A stretch of 64,000 nucleotides of DNA from Chryseobacterium sp. E1 (GCA_019203745.1 CP078104.1:3038001-3102000), one strand, 5' to 3'. Shown: positions 40,138 through 52,040, counted from the stretch's first letter. Notes: generated from the sequence alone by a model not told the origin. Made by a program: numbers and translations.

Positions 40138-40736
40138 TTATCCGGTACCAATTTTTTCTAATTTCCAATTATATTCGGGTTTTACTTTTATTAGTTCTTC
40201 ATATTGCTTTTGTGTCTCATCATCATTAGTGAATATAAAATAAGTTTGCGGTGCTTCGAAAAAGCCACGAGAAATCCAAAATTTGATAGTTTTTGTACCT
40301 TCTGTTTTATTTTGATAAATCCAAATGTCGTTTCCGCCATTTGAAATAATTGGGAAGTCAAATGAAAGTTTACAAATACCATTATTCATTTTTGTATTGG
40401 GTTTCAATTTTTCTGACAAAACATCTTTTACTATTTGATTTCGTTTATTGTAAGAAATACTCCAGTCAATTTTTTCAATAATTGAGTTGGGGATTTTGTT
40501 GAAATTGTAAAATGTTAGAACAAATAAAGTTAATGTAACTAAAAGGTTTATTATTCTGTATATCTTTATGCTCTTTCTTTCTTTAATTAATTTTATTATT
40601 TGCCTTACTGCTAAAATTAACAAGGTTATACAGACTATAAACCAGGAAAATGGTTGGACAAAATAGGGAAGATAAAAGTAGTCTGCAAAAGTAAAAACTA
40701 ACCAGATTATTACCAGAATTGCTATTTTTTTGTCAT
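40138..40736 (-). CDS. Membrane protein of unknown function, frameshifted at start
   Basis: About 199 residues. Adding one A to the run near 40726 gives MTKKIAILVIIWLVFTF. There are two or three N-terminal membrane helices (to LLILAVRQIIKL), a fourth (IINLLVTLTLFVLTFYNF), and a soluble C-terminal domain (NNGICKLSFDFPII, NDIWIYQNKTEGTKTIKFWIS). No family recognised. Confidence 0.5.
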
Positions 40737-40851
40737 TCAGTTTTTATTAAGTAGTTGGGTCAACGGATTGATGATAACATCCAAATTTACGTATAGCGCC
40801 TGTATTATTGTAAATAAAATTTCAATATAATGTCTATTGGATTTTCTGTAC

Positions 40852-40880
40852 AAAAAACCACCCTACAAAGTAGAGCGGTT
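40852..40880 (-). terminator. Duplicated groEL terminator (copy A)
   Basis: AACCGCTCTAC and GTAGGGTGGTT form a stem on the minus strand around TTT, followed by TTTTTG. It is homologous to the groEL terminator at 42031-42058, including a compensatory change (T-A pair to C-G pair). Confidence 0.85.
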
Positions 40881-41075
40881 AGTATATTAATTTGCCTCGG
40901 TCGCTGACCGTTACATCATTCCCGGCATTCCACCACCCATTGGCATAGCTGGTTCAGCGCTCTTTACTTGAGTGATAACACATTCAGTAGTAAGAAGCAT
41001 TCCAGATACAGAAGCTGCGTTTTCAAGGGCAACTCTTGTTACTTTAGTTGGGTCAATGATTTCTGTTTCAAGCAT
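40852..41075 (-). repeat. Second copy of groEL 3' end and terminator
   Basis: Homologous to 42031-42262 by eye at about 90 percent over the coding part, with mostly synonymous differences. Similarity continues through the stop codon, the spacer and the terminator, then ends upstream near 41075-41085. Confidence 0.85.
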
Positions 41076-42001
41076 GTTTATGTATGCTCTATTTTGGAAA
41101 TTTAGATTTTTAATATTCAATGCTTTCTGTTTTATCCATTGTATAGCAGTATCAACAGGTGCTGTATCATTGCTGGAAGAAGTATTGTGCCCCAGTGTAG
41201 GAAAGGACGTATATTCAAAAGGCTTGCCTTGGGCTTTAAGAGTATTTAATTGTTCTATACACAACTTTACCAGAATCTGTATGTCTTTTTCACCAAAAAG
41301 CCAAAGCCCGGGAATTGCAAGAGTATTCAGATCAATTTTGGGGTCAGTCGCTGCAAATTGATATCTGTCCGGATCATTTAGAGTATGATCAATGGCATCT
41401 GCTTCTGTATGATTTTCCCAAAAATTATTGTTTCCATTAGTATAAAACTGAAATCGGAGCTGCTCCAGAGTGGTAATGGTGGGACCACTAAATAAAACCA
41501 TAAAATCAATTTGCGGATTTTTACTTGCAGCAATCGGGATGATCCATCCTGCCTGACTGAAACCAACTAATCCAACAGGTATTTTTTTATTTTTCAGATA
41601 AGCCTGGAATGTTTTTACAGCTGCATTGGCATCTTGAGCCAATAAATTAAGATTAGTAGTGTCAATATTATTCGTGCCGACAGACGGCCCCACATACACC
41701 CCACCGGATTCTCCAACTCCTCGTTTGTCATAGGTTAGCACGGCAATACCTTCTTTAGCAAGACGTTTTGCAAATTCCATTTCTCTTTTACCGGATCAGA
41801 CCCGTGAACAATTATAACGGCAGCCAATGGTTTTTCGGGTTCTAAAATCGAGCCTGCAAGAGTGGTCCCTTGACTTTCAAATTTTACATCCTGGATGGTA
41901 AAACCGGTGGATTGTGAAAATGCCGTTTCTGGCAACGTTATTAGTAGCAACCAAATAAATATGTTAAAAAAGAAATTGATTTTCATTTGGATTATTTTCA
42001 T
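40911..42001 (-). CDS. Exported alpha/beta hydrolase fused to a GroEL C-terminal tail, frameshifted
   Basis: About 363 residues. Residues 1-29 contain a signal peptide ([16 protein letters not shown]). The hydrolase domain has [25 protein letters not shown], nucleophile [11 protein letters not shown], Asp in [10 protein letters not shown] and catalytic His in [11 protein letters not shown] frameshift near 41775 is corrected by one base. The last 54 residues (40911-41075) are not hydrolase: [20 protein letters not shown] to [11 protein letters not shown] is a GroEL C-terminus read in frame. Hydrolase motifs are complete before the tail, so the tail is an acquired appendage. Substrate unknown. 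Confidence 0.8.
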
Positions 42002-42030
42002 GGGGTATAGTTACTCATCAAATATAATAA

Positions 42031-42058
42031 AAAACCGCCCTATAAAAATAGAACGGTT
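42031..42058 (-). terminator. groEL terminator
   Basis: On the minus strand AACCGTTCTAT and ATAGGGCGGTT pair around TTTT and are followed by TTTTTATTA, about 30 bases after the groEL stop. Confidence 0.85.
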
Positions 42059-42088
42059 AATATATTAAATTGTCTTAGCGACTTGCTA

Positions 42089-44127
<2,039 letters not shown>

Positions 44128-44132
44128 TGCCT

Positions 44133-44160
44133 ACTGCTTATAGCTTAATGCTTACTGCAT
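44133..44160. repeat. AAGC-type short repeats, left of groES end
   Basis: Units such as TGCTTA, TAGCTTA and TGCTTACTGC (AAGC/TAAGC on the minus strand) lie between the groES stop and the four-helix-bundle ATG. They mirror the repeats at 43720-43757. Confidence 0.5.
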
Positions 44161-44161
44161 C

Positions 44162-44440
44162 TTACCCAATAATTCCTAATAGATCAGCTTCTCTTACGAT
44201 TAAATAATCTTTTCCTTCAAGCTTCAATTCAGCTCCTGAATATTTTCCATAAAGAACTTTGTCACCTACCTGAACTGTTGTAGGCTCATCTTTCTTACCG
44301 GGACCTACTGCCACTACAGTACCTTCTTGCGGCTTTTCCTTTGCAGTATCCGGGATAATGATTCCTGAAGCTGTTTTAGTTTCTGCTGCGATTGGCTCTA
44401 CCAGAACTCTGTCTGCCAATGGTTTAAAGTTTACTGACAT
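44162..44440 (-). CDS. groES: Co-chaperonin GroES
   Basis: The 92-residue lid of the GroEL cage. [15 protein letters not shown] starts the protein; the mobile loop is [19 protein letters not shown], followed by GTVVAVGPG and [12 protein letters not shown] chose the ATG at 44440 over the one at 44500, which adds 20 unrelated residues. groEL follows on the same strand but is separated by a 119-residue four-helix-bundle gene, unlike the usual tight groESL pair. Confidence 0.95.
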   Translation of the reverse strand: MSVNFKPLADRVLVEPIAAETKTASGIIIPDTAKEKPQEGTVVAVGPGKKDEPTTVQVGDKVLYGKYSGAELKLEGKDYLIVREADLLGIIG

Positions 44441-44563
44441 AATATATTTTTTTTTAATTATTTCTGTCTTGTAATTCTCTAAATGTATGCCATGAGACAT
44501 TGATGGATGAAATGGCAGAATTTTATTTCGAATGTGAAAATTTGGCAGAAAAATGAAAAACAG

Positions 44564-44586
44564 AAAGCCGGAAATTTTCCGGCTTT
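44564..44586 (-). terminator. Terminator after GG-leader peptide 3
   Basis: AAAGCCGGA pairs with TCCGGCTTT in a short hairpin; on the minus strand the sequence leading into the stem is TAAAT. Nearly the same hairpin follows peptide 2 at 44984-45005. Confidence 0.65.
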
Positions 44587-44620
44587 TATTTAAGGTGTTT
44601 AATTTTTATGGGTCCTGTTT

Positions 44621-44755
44621 TTATGGACAATGTTGCCCCGGTCCGATCCAAAGAATACATTGTCCTTTGTAATTGTATTCACAGCAATAACGACCTGCTG
44701 CTCCGCCGTTGATTGATTTCTGAGCATCTCTGCTTAATAATTTAGCATTTTTCAT
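44621..44755 (-). CDS. GG-leader cysteine-rich peptide 3 (bacteriocin-like)
   Basis: A 44-residue peptide. The leader MKNAKLLSRDAQKSINGG ends in a double glycine. The core has the Cys pattern CC-x9-C-x8-C and the end WIGPGQHCP. It is a close paralogue of the two peptides upstream. Double-glycine leaders are normally cut by C39 peptidases during export, which suggests a secreted bacteriocin-like or signalling product. No dedicated transporter or modification enzyme is adjacent. A TATCTTTG -7 element at 44837-44844 suggests its own promoter. Confidence 0.75.
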   Translation of the reverse strand: MKNAKLLSRDAQKSINGGAAGRYCCEYNYKGQCILWIGPGQHCP

Positions 44756-44836
44756 AGTTAATAAGATTGAATTTGTACAACTCCTGAACGTTTAAAGTCA
44801 ATCAGGTTTTTTGACATTTGGTGTTTAATAGAATAT

Positions 44837-44844
44837 CAAAGATA
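44837..44844 (-). promoter_or_regulatory. -7 promoter element before peptide 3
   Basis: The minus strand reads TATCTTTG, a TAnnTTTG match, 82 bases before the peptide 3 ATG and downstream of the terminator of peptide 2. No -33 match. Confidence 0.4.
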
Positions 44845-44983
44845 AACATTTTTCCTTTATATGTGATATATTTTAATTGTTTTTTTGAAAATAATCATTT
44901 GGTTATCAGTGTTTAATGGAAAGATTAGTCACAAATATGGACATCGTTTTTATCAATTAAAAAAGCTTACATCTGAAAATGAT

Positions 44984-45005
44984 AAAGCCGGAAACTTCCG
45001 GCTTT
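44984..45005 (-). terminator. Terminator after GG-leader peptide 2
   Basis: AAAGCCGGA pairs with TCCGGCTTT around a four-base loop, 27 bases after the peptide 2 stop. It closely matches the hairpin after peptide 3, evidence that peptide and terminator were duplicated together. Confidence 0.7.
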
Positions 45006-45031
45006 GATTCTTAAAATAGGTTAGTGGCTGG

Positions 45032-45172
45032 TTATGGACAATACTGTCCGGGTCCGATCCATAAAGTACAGTTTCCGTACCTATCTTTTTCACAACATTT
45101 AATTCTTGCTGCAATGCTCCCTCCTGTGATTGATTTCTGAGCATTTCTGTTGAGTAACTTAGCATTTTTCAT
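45032..45172 (-). CDS. GG-leader cysteine-rich peptide 2 (bacteriocin-like)
   Basis: A 46-residue peptide missed when other frames are preferred. The leader MKNAKLLNRNAQKSITGG is followed by SIAARIKCC, four charged residues, a C and the end LWIGPGQYCP. The Cys arrangement (CC, C, C) and WIGPGQ end match the other two copies. Its ATG lies 18 bases after the stop of peptide 1, so the two are probably co-transcribed. A hairpin terminator follows. Confidence 0.75.
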   Translation of the reverse strand: MKNAKLLNRNAQKSITGGSIAARIKCCEKDRYGNCTLWIGPGQYCP

Positions 45173-45190
45173 AGGTAGTAATGTTTAATG

Positions 45191-45328
45191 TTATGGACAG
45201 AATTGCCCCGGACCGATCCAGCGGATACATTTCATATTGTCATCATAATCACAACAAACAAGCCTTGCAGCAGATCCTCCATTAATGGATTTCTGAGCGT
45301 TTCTGCTTAATGGTTTAGCATTTTTCAT
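45191..45328 (-). CDS. GG-leader cysteine-rich peptide 1 (bacteriocin-like)
   Basis: A 45-residue peptide starting MKNAKPLSRNAQKSINGG; an upstream in-frame Met at 45376 adds residues unlike the paralogues. The core ends CIRWIGPGQFCP with the same CC, C, C spacing. A TACATTTG -7 match lies at 45406-45413 on this strand, about 78 bases before the ATG. No export or maturation gene is adjacent, so a transporter elsewhere in the genome would be needed. Confidence 0.78.
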   Translation of the reverse strand: MKNAKPLSRNAQKSINGGSAARLVCCDYDDNMKCIRWIGPGQFCP

Positions 45329-45405
45329 AAATGATATTTTTAGGTTTGTGAATTTTAAATAGTTATCATCAGACAAGTTCAGATAACAGTGCTATTTTAT
45401 TATTT

Positions 45406-45413
45406 CAAATGTA
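45406..45413 (-). promoter_or_regulatory. -7 promoter element before peptides 1-2
   Basis: The minus strand reads TACATTTG, a TAnnTTTG match, 78 bases before the peptide 1 ATG. A -33 element is not clear. Confidence 0.4.
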
Positions 45414-45487
45414 ATGCTTTTTAAACCAGTTTGTTATGTTGATTATAGACGGCAGCGTGATGTTTGTACTGTAGCAAGGGTGTTTTT

Positions 45488-46208
45488 TTAGAGAATGGGT
45501 TCCAGAGACATTTTTCTTCCTTTCATATCCATATCCTGTTTCACAATTTTCCTTGTGTGTAGATCGATGTAGTAAGTTGTATACGAAGACTGATCTGAGA
45601 TATCATCAGTTGTTTTTACTGCCCATACCGGTTTTCCTTTAAATTCGGATTTCGTTGTTTCCAGAATGTATGCTTTCATCATGCCCTTTTTGGCCGCACT
45701 GGGATTATAATCGAAAATAGAGATCTCTGCCGTATAGTTTTCTTTTAAAGGGAGGAATCTTATCAGCGTATTATAGCTGCTGCTGTCAAAATAATGACTG
45801 GCCGGAAGATCTACCTTATCTTTCTTACCGGATTTTTATCCAGATAATACCCGGTTACCTTGTCTTTACCGGATTTCAGGACCATATCCCGCATCATATT
45901 GTAAGAAGAATGATAAGCAGGTAGGAAGTTAGCGGTTTTTACCAAGGTAGAATCTGTCCATTGGGAATCCGGTGCCTGTTTTAATTTTACAGTAGTTTTG
46001 ATGAGCAGATCTGTTTTGTTTAATTTTTTGAGCTCGGTGGTAATACTTCCCATCTCTATCTTGGAGCCTGCATTTTCAGCATACCAGATCGCTTCGGAAG
46101 TTTCATCTTTTATTAATCCGGAGTCAATACCGGAGTTTTCCGGAGTAAGTAGTTTTTGAGAAAAATATGAACACTACTTAGCAGTAAAAGGAAAAGAATT
46201 GTTCTCAT
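45488..46208 (-). CDS. Exported DUF3108-like protein, frameshifted
   Basis: About 240 residues. The start at 46208 gives a signal peptide (MRTILFLLLLSSVHIFS-Q). The body is a set of beta strands (TDLLIKTTVKLKQAPDSQW, DKVTGYYLDK, AYILETTKSEFKGKPVWAVK, TTYYIDLHTRKIVKQDM) like the single-domain beta fold of DUF3108/LolA-type periplasmic proteins. Breaks lie near 46155, 45825 and 45700. Its role is unknown. Confidence 0.6.
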
Positions 46209-46338
46209 GATCTTTTTTATTAATAAGTAGTACACTCCAGTTGAAAAGTTACAACCTTTTGATTTTTAACACTTTTCTCCTGGTTTTTAGGTATTGGTCT
46301 TTCCATCAGCATTCCTCCTTTGCAGCCCTTTTATAAAA

Positions 46339-46365
46339 AAAAGTTTACCATATTGGTAAACTTTT
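46339..46365. terminator. 12-bp hairpin terminator
   Basis: AAAAGTTTACCA at 46339-46350 pairs with TGGTAAACTTTT at 46354-46365 around TAT, with A and T runs on each side. It lies just after the stop of the 46376-47262 gene. Confidence 0.85.
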
Positions 46366-46375
46366 AAGTCTGATC

Positions 46376-47262
46376 TTACTGACAGCTTTGTTTGTAATCA
46401 TCAATGAGCTTTCTGTACATTTTGGTGTACAGCTCAGTTTTATAATGCATATTGATTTTTGCAGCTTCAGCGCTTTTTTTCCTTTAATCAGCTCTTTTCT
46501 TTCGGTTTCAGACGCTTTTTATTTTCTTTAAAGGTTTTATTGGAGAAATAATCGTTTTTTCTCGCTTCATCTACCTTTTGAGAAACTCGGGACAATCAGC
46601 TCCTACAATTTCATAAGCTTTATAAAACTTTTTATAGAGCGCTTTCATATTAAATAAAGCCAAAGGACTCAGTGAGCTGTAATCTACCGGAGCAACTGCA
46701 ACGGTCTGGTCCGGTTTGCTAAGGTAAATCATGACATAGGTCAACTGGCAGCTGTCTTCATTTCCGTCAAACCCGGTGGCAAAACTACTTCCATAGCTGG
46801 CTTTGCACATCATGTTTCTATAGCCGTAAAGGTTAATAGGACCTTTTTCCATCAATGGAAGCATCAGTACTCTTCCTTGCGACTCCAATTCCAGATCACT
46901 ATTGATTTCTTTTACAGTCCGTTTATCCAGTTGAAAAGTTTCATGAGTATCCTCGTTAGTATAAATAAGGCTTTTAATATCAGAAACCGGAATCAATTGT
47001 ATGTTTGTATCCTCTTTTGCAGATTTAAATTTTACTTCTTTTCTGTCCAGATGAGCACTTTTCTCACTGTTGCCTCCAATAAACTGGAAAGTAGCCACAT
47101 CAGGGAGCATAAAATCCTGGGCAAATCCTTTTTAGTACTTCCATCCTCCATAAGGATTTCAATAGGGAGGAAATCTCTTTTGCCTGTATAAAATTGCAGC
47201 GATTGGGCAAAAAGAGTAGGGGCTGTTGCAAAGAACAGCAATAGTGCAGTAAGTTTTTTCAT
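46376..47262 (-). CDS. Exported protein of unknown function, frameshifted
   Basis: About 295 residues. The signal peptide MKKLTALLLFFATAPTLFA is followed by QFYTGKRDFLPIEILMEDGSTKKG and FQFIGGNSEKSAHLDRKEVKF, then a helical, lysine-rich C-terminus ending KLIDDYKQSCQ. Breaks near 47130, 46578, 46515 and 46478 are corrected by single bases. It starts 21 bases after the M1 peptidase stop and may belong to the same unit. Confidence 0.6.
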
Positions 47263-47282
47263 GGTTATCGTTAAAAAATGTA

Positions 47283-49665
47283 TTAGCTTTTTCCTGCTGC
47301 CTGCATTGGATTTACCTTTCCGTTAGCACCTCCTCTTACAGGGCCGCCTTCCTGTTTTTGTTTGAAAAGCTGGAATTTTGAAGTTTCTGTACCGGATCCG
47401 GCGCTGCTCCAGAAATTATTGGTGGTATCAATGTCTGCAGTTTCTCGCATTGGGTCCAGCTGAATAGACTTCAGCTTCTTGTCAAAATAATAGGTCTTTG
47501 AAACCTTCTGTTCGTTAAGTCTCCAGATTTGCGCTGCAGATTTATCGTATAATTTTGAGCCGTCTTCAAATGTAAATTCAAGAATGATGGGCATTACCAG
47601 CCCGCCTTTGTTTACAAAATCAATCTGATAGGCGGTCATATTTTTGAATTTATCCTTATCCCTGGCATCCAAAGGCAGGGTAGCTTCTTTCTTTGCAGTA
47701 TATTCTTTGGTACTTACTTTCTCCTGGCCTCTGTCATATCGGTAGTAAAAGTCCTGAACATGCTTATCCTTATCCACATAGAAGGTGATGTTTTTGTCTT
47801 CTCTGTTTCTGATTTTAGAAAGATCTTCGAAACTGTTCACCAAAGGCTTGTCAATCTGATATTTTATTTCTTCAGCTGCTTTTGGATTGGTGTTCAGATC
47901 AGGCATTGCTACCGTTACTTTATCAATGGCGATATCCACGGGGTCAGTTCCATAGAACCAGCCTCTCCAGAACCAGTCAAGATCCTCACCGCTGGCATCT
48001 TCCATGGTACGGAAAAGGTCTGCCGGTTCAGGATGCTTGAAGGCCCATCTTTTTGCATAGGTTTTGAATGCTTTATCAAAAAGTTCTCTTCCCATAATGG
48101 TTTCACGAAGAATATTAAGACCTGTAGCAGGCTTGGAATACGCATTCGGACCGTACTGAACAATATTTTCAGAGTTGCTCATGATAGGTTCCAGCTGATC
48201 TTTCGGAAGCTTCATGTAATCTACGATCGTCCATGCCGGACCTCTTTTTGACGGAAACTTATTGTCCCATTTTTCTTCCGTAAGGTATTCTGTGAATGTA
48301 TTCAGACCTTCATCCATCCAGGCCCATTGTCTTTCATCCGAATTGATGATCATAGGGAAAAAGTTGTGTCCTACCTCATGGATGATAACACCGATCATTC
48401 CGTTTTTGTTCCTTCAGAATACGTTCCGTCTTTTTCCGTTCTTCCGAAATTGAAACAGATCATCGGATATTCCATTCCGCTGGCAGCTTCTACAGACTGG
48501 GCAACAGGATAGGGATAAGGAATCGTAAATTCCGAATAGGTTTTTATGGTATGAGCCACAGCTTTTGTGGAAAACTTTCTGTAAAGACCATAAGACTCTT
48601 TGGGATAAAAACTCATCGCCATAACCTTATTGTTATTTTCAGGAATCGTTACACGCATTCCGTCCCAGACAAATTTTCTGGAAGAAGTCCATGCAAAATC
48701 TCTGACATCTTTGGCTTCAAAAACCCATGTTTTTCTCTGTTTTGAATGGTTTTTCTCCGCTTTTTGGCCTCATCCAAAGTGACAATTTCTATAGGTTCGG
48801 AAGCATTTTCTGCTTTTCTGTATCTGGATAGCTGATCAGAAGTCAGTACCTGATCGTAATTTTTACATTCTCCCGTTCCGCCTACAATATGATCAGCAGG
48901 TACGTTCATTGAAACTTTAAAGTCTCCGAAAACAAGCGCAAATTCTCCTCTTCCTGTAAATTGGTGATTCTGCCATCCCTGGAAATCACTGTAAACACAC
49001 ATTCTCGGATACCATTGTGCCATGGTATAAAGGTCATTACCATCTTCCGGGAAGTTTTCATAACCGCCACGGCCGCCCATCTTCATCCTGTTGGAAATAT
49101 TGTAGTTCCAATCTACTTTGAACACGAATTTTTCACCCTTTTTCAATGCTTTGGGCAGGTCAATACGCATCATGGTTTTGTTCACAGTATATTTCAGTGC
49201 ATTTCCTGAAGCATCCGTTACTTTTTCAAGATTTACGCCATAGCCGTTGTCTTTTACAGGAAGCTCAGTGACCTTCAGCTGCTGGTCGGTGGTGGAAGGG
49301 CGGAGTACAGATGAAGTATCATAACCTGCATTTCTGATGCTGGAATGTTCGTTTTCATCAAGCTGAAGCCAAATATAATCCAGTTCGTCCGGAGAATTGT
49401 TGTAGTAGGTAACTGTTTCCGAGCCTTTCAGATTTCTTTTGTCCTCATCAAGGTAAGCTGTAATGTTGTAGTCGGCTCTGTTTTGCCAGTATCCGTGTCC
49501 CGGAGCTCCAGAAGCCGTCCTGTAAATGTTGGGTGTTGGAAGAATAGAACCCAGTTGCTCAAACTTGTTTCCATGATTGCTGCCGGGGTTATTCTGAATA
49601 TTTTGTGCGGTGAAACCTGTATAAGCAAATACAGAAAGTGAAAGTATAACAACTTTTAGTTTCAT
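47283..49665 (-). CDS. M1 family zinc metallopeptidase, frameshifted
   Basis: About 794 residues, exported (signal peptide ending AYTGFTA-Q). The N-terminal beta domain (YNITAYLDEDKRNLKGSETV) precedes the catalytic domain. The GAMEN-like motif is SGMEYPM, and the zinc site is VIIHEVGHNFFP with the third ligand in WAWMDEGLNTF, the gluzincin HExxH-x18-E pattern. Breaks near 48735 and 48400 split it in three. M1 enzymes trim N-terminal residues from peptides. A TTTG-N21-TATCTTTG promoter lies upstream, and the HupE/UreJ gene precedes it. Confidence 0.88.
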
Positions 49666-49688
49666 AACCGAAATGATTTAATAATTAT

Positions 49689-49721
49689 CAAAGATAGTAA
49701 TAAGCAGCTGAAAAAATCAAA
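49689..49721 (-). promoter_or_regulatory. Promoter of the M1 peptidase gene
   Basis: The minus strand has TTTG (49718-49721), 21 bases, then TATCTTTG (49689-49696), a good match to the Bacteroidota -33/-7 promoter, 24 bases before the ATG. Confidence 0.6.
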
Positions 49722-49732
49722 ATATTTCAAGC

Positions 49733-50308
49733 TTAGAAAGGAATTCTTTCTAAAGTCATTTTTAAGGATAAGGCAAATACTCCTGAAGAAACAAAGAGTA
49801 TCCAGTCTTTTTATTCACTTTAAAAAGATTTAGCAAAACAAAGAGGATGATTAAAATGGCAAACACAATCACGATCTGTCCCAGTTCCAGCCCAATATTG
49901 AACCCAAGAAGAGGAAGAGCTATACTTTGGTTCTTGGCAATCATTACCCTTGCTGTATTGGCAAAGCCCATCCCATGAACAAGCCCAAAGATCAGAGCCA
50001 GATAATAATTGGCCCGCATTAGGGTTTGTTTTTGATTTTTCATGATAATATTATCCAGAGAGGTCAGAACAATCGTAAGCGGAATTAAAAATTCGACCCA
50101 GTCGGAAGGAACCCGGAAAACGTCCAGAATGCTCAAAGCCAGTGTGATAGAATGTCCGATGGTAAATGCAGTTACCAGAATCAGAATTTTTTCCAGTCGC
50201 TGTAAGAATAAACGCAATTAAAGCCAGAACAAACAGCTGATGATCTAAAGCGTCCAGTGAGATAATATGTTCCCATCCAAGGTTTAAATAAAATAGAAAG
50301 TCCTGCAT
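49733..50308 (-). CDS. HupE/UreJ family membrane protein, frameshifted
   Basis: About 192 residues with six hydrophobic segments. The start MQDFLFYLNLGWEHIIS and the histidine-bearing helices (DALDHQLFVLALIAFI, VTAFTIGHSITLALSIL, FGLVHGMGFANTARV) match HupE/UreJ-type putative nickel/cobalt transporters. Breaks near 50210 and 49810 hide both ends; it finally reads LKMTLERIPF. Metal transport is the family assumption and has not been shown for this branch. Confidence 0.78.
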
Positions 50309-50470
50309 TGTGATAATAGATTATTAGGTTTTGAATTTTTTGTTAAAATTTTTTACGAAAATAAGTATTTTATACAGAAGGAAGTTTCTTAAAAAGCATT
50401 GTAATTTTATATTTTTTTGTTGGACTCAGACACAACCGAAACGCATGAGTTGATAGAAAAATATATAAAG

Positions 50471-50506
50471 AAAATCAGAATAGAAAAATTTCTCTATTCT
50501 GATTTT
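50471..50506 (-). terminator. Terminator at the end of the RHS island
   Basis: AAAATCAGAATAG at 50471-50483 pairs with CTATTCTGATTTT at 50494-50506 around a ten-base loop. It closes the leftward toxin/immunity array after the last lipoprotein gene. Confidence 0.8.
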
Positions 50507-50574
50507 AATATTTAAGCTGCAAACTATATTTGCTGAGCTTTTTACTGCTCATTGAGGGATTGTTATTTATAATA

Positions 50575-51017
50575 CTACTTATTTCTCAACATAGGAGCTA
50601 ATTCTTTATAGCATAATCCATCTAAATTTGGAGTACTATATATGTTATCTATTCCTACTTCTTTTTTACTATTGTACCATCATTTAGTCTAACCTCATTA
50701 GGTACAAAATCAAGATAATTTGCAGGTCTGTCTTTTGGAATATATTCCTGTTCATTAATCAAAGGTTTAAACATAAAAGAAGGATAACTATCATTTATTT
50801 TTATTGGATGACATTTTGATTGTATTCTTTCAGAAATAACTTTATATAGTTTATTTTTACTTGATATCATTATGATATAATAGTTGTTTACAGAATCTAT
50901 TTTTTCTATTTTATAGGGATTGGCATTAATAGAAGATCTTTTCTTTTGGGTAGTACAAGAAATTATAATGATAAATAACCCTAGTGTTAAAATGCTATTA
51001 AGGAGTATGCGCTCCAT
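50575..51017 (-). CDS. Lipoprotein, putative immunity protein of the RHS tip, frameshifted
   Basis: About 147 residues with a lipoprotein signal (LTLGLFIIIISC, lipobox Cys at about residue 21). The mature part is polar (YKIEKIDSVNNYYIIMISS, NANPY at its start). A missing A near 50665 truncates it; corrected, it ends LCYKELAPMLRNK. Its ATG overlaps the end of the toxin-tip frame by about 20 bases, the usual toxin/immunity arrangement. The lipid anchor suggests protection in the envelope. The family is not recognised. Confidence 0.6.
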
Positions 51018-51989
51018 CTGATCGTCTAATTAAAATTGTTTTATTGTTGGATTCATATCGTACAGATTTTATTGCATCTGTTGGTGAAAAATAACTTCGA
51101 GGAAGTATTAAGCCTGTTTTTTCATCTTCAAATAGCTCGCTAATACTACCGGGCTGCGGATGAGCTAATGCATGTGCTTGAGGATAAACAGATGTCGGAT
51201 TAGTAGAATCTGGAGAAGACACTCCACTGGCTTTAGATATTAGTGCTCCCTCATAACCTTCTGTTACTTCATGTAATACTCCCTCTCCTGGCTTTCCATT
51301 TGCATCAGATAATTTACCAAGAACTTCAGGATTAATTTCTTGAATAGCATCAACATTTCCGTAGATAACACTTTATTTCCCATAAATGCGCCTCCAATAT
51401 AATTTCCCCAGAGCTTGTAATAACTGTATTTTCTGCTTTTAGCTCTACTGTAACTGTTTTATCGTTAATAATATTAGCGACTTTAGCAGCATTTCCAGAT
51501 AAAGATCCTTTCGTGTTTTGTATATAAGTAACATTTCCAGTTTTAGAGTCTCTTGACAACGTTATGTCGCTGCCGGCCGCTTTTTGTAATTCGTTTAATG
51601 CTTTAGTAGATTCTCCTCCTGTTATACGAATATCCTGTGGTCCACGTCCATCCGGATCAATAAATCTAATTGGATTATTAAACGCATAATTATAAGGGCT
51701 ATATCGAGTCATCTTTTCTGCCAGAGGATCCACAACACCCCATCTTCCCAAATCTGGCATATACATTCTCGCTCCATAATCATACATCCCCGTTTCTTGA
51801 AGCTCCTTCCCATTGTACTTATAGTTTTGATAAATACCTTTTCCAAAGAATGAATTTCCCGTTCTTAAGTGATTCATCCCAAATGGATAATAATCATTAG
51901 CATCTGTGATTTCAAGAGCGCCTGCCTGTACTGTTTCTTCCGAAACTGATCCTCACATTTCCTAAATGATCTTTATACTGGTAAATATA
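50998..51989 (-). CDS. Displaced RHS tip with variable toxin domain, no start, frameshifted
   Basis: A 3' RHS fragment with no start codon. It opens [17 protein letters not shown] and [17 protein letters not shown], nearly identical to the end of the main RHS core (54720-54985), and reaches [17 protein letters not shown]. After that the sequence diverges into its own toxin domain ([47 protein letters not shown]). Breaks lie near 51935, 51365 and 51320. The LHEVTE stretch may bind metal but is not a canonical HExxH. It is a spare cassette that could reach the main RHS gene by recombination. Confidence 0.72.
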
Positions 51990-52003
51990 ACTAATACTAA
52001 ATA

Positions 52004-52030
52004 CTCCCACACTATACAATCGTGCGGGAG
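52004..52030 (-). terminator. Hairpin between cassettes
   Basis: CTCCCACAC at 52004-52012 pairs with GTGCGGGAG at 52022-52030 with one G-T wobble. It lies after the stop of the lipoprotein gene at 52041 and before the homologous RHS tip sequence. Confidence 0.55.
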
Positions 52031-52040
52031 CGGTAGGAGA

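Noticed and set aside
44953..45165. 70-residue minus-strand frame overlapping peptide 2
   Set aside because: It is a shadow in another frame; the MKNAK-leader frame at 45032-45172 matches two paralogues, while this one matches nothing.
51230..51300. [12 protein letters not shown] as a canonical HExxH zinc protease site
   Set aside because: The fifth residue is Glu, not His, so it does not meet the HExxH pattern; metal binding is only possible.
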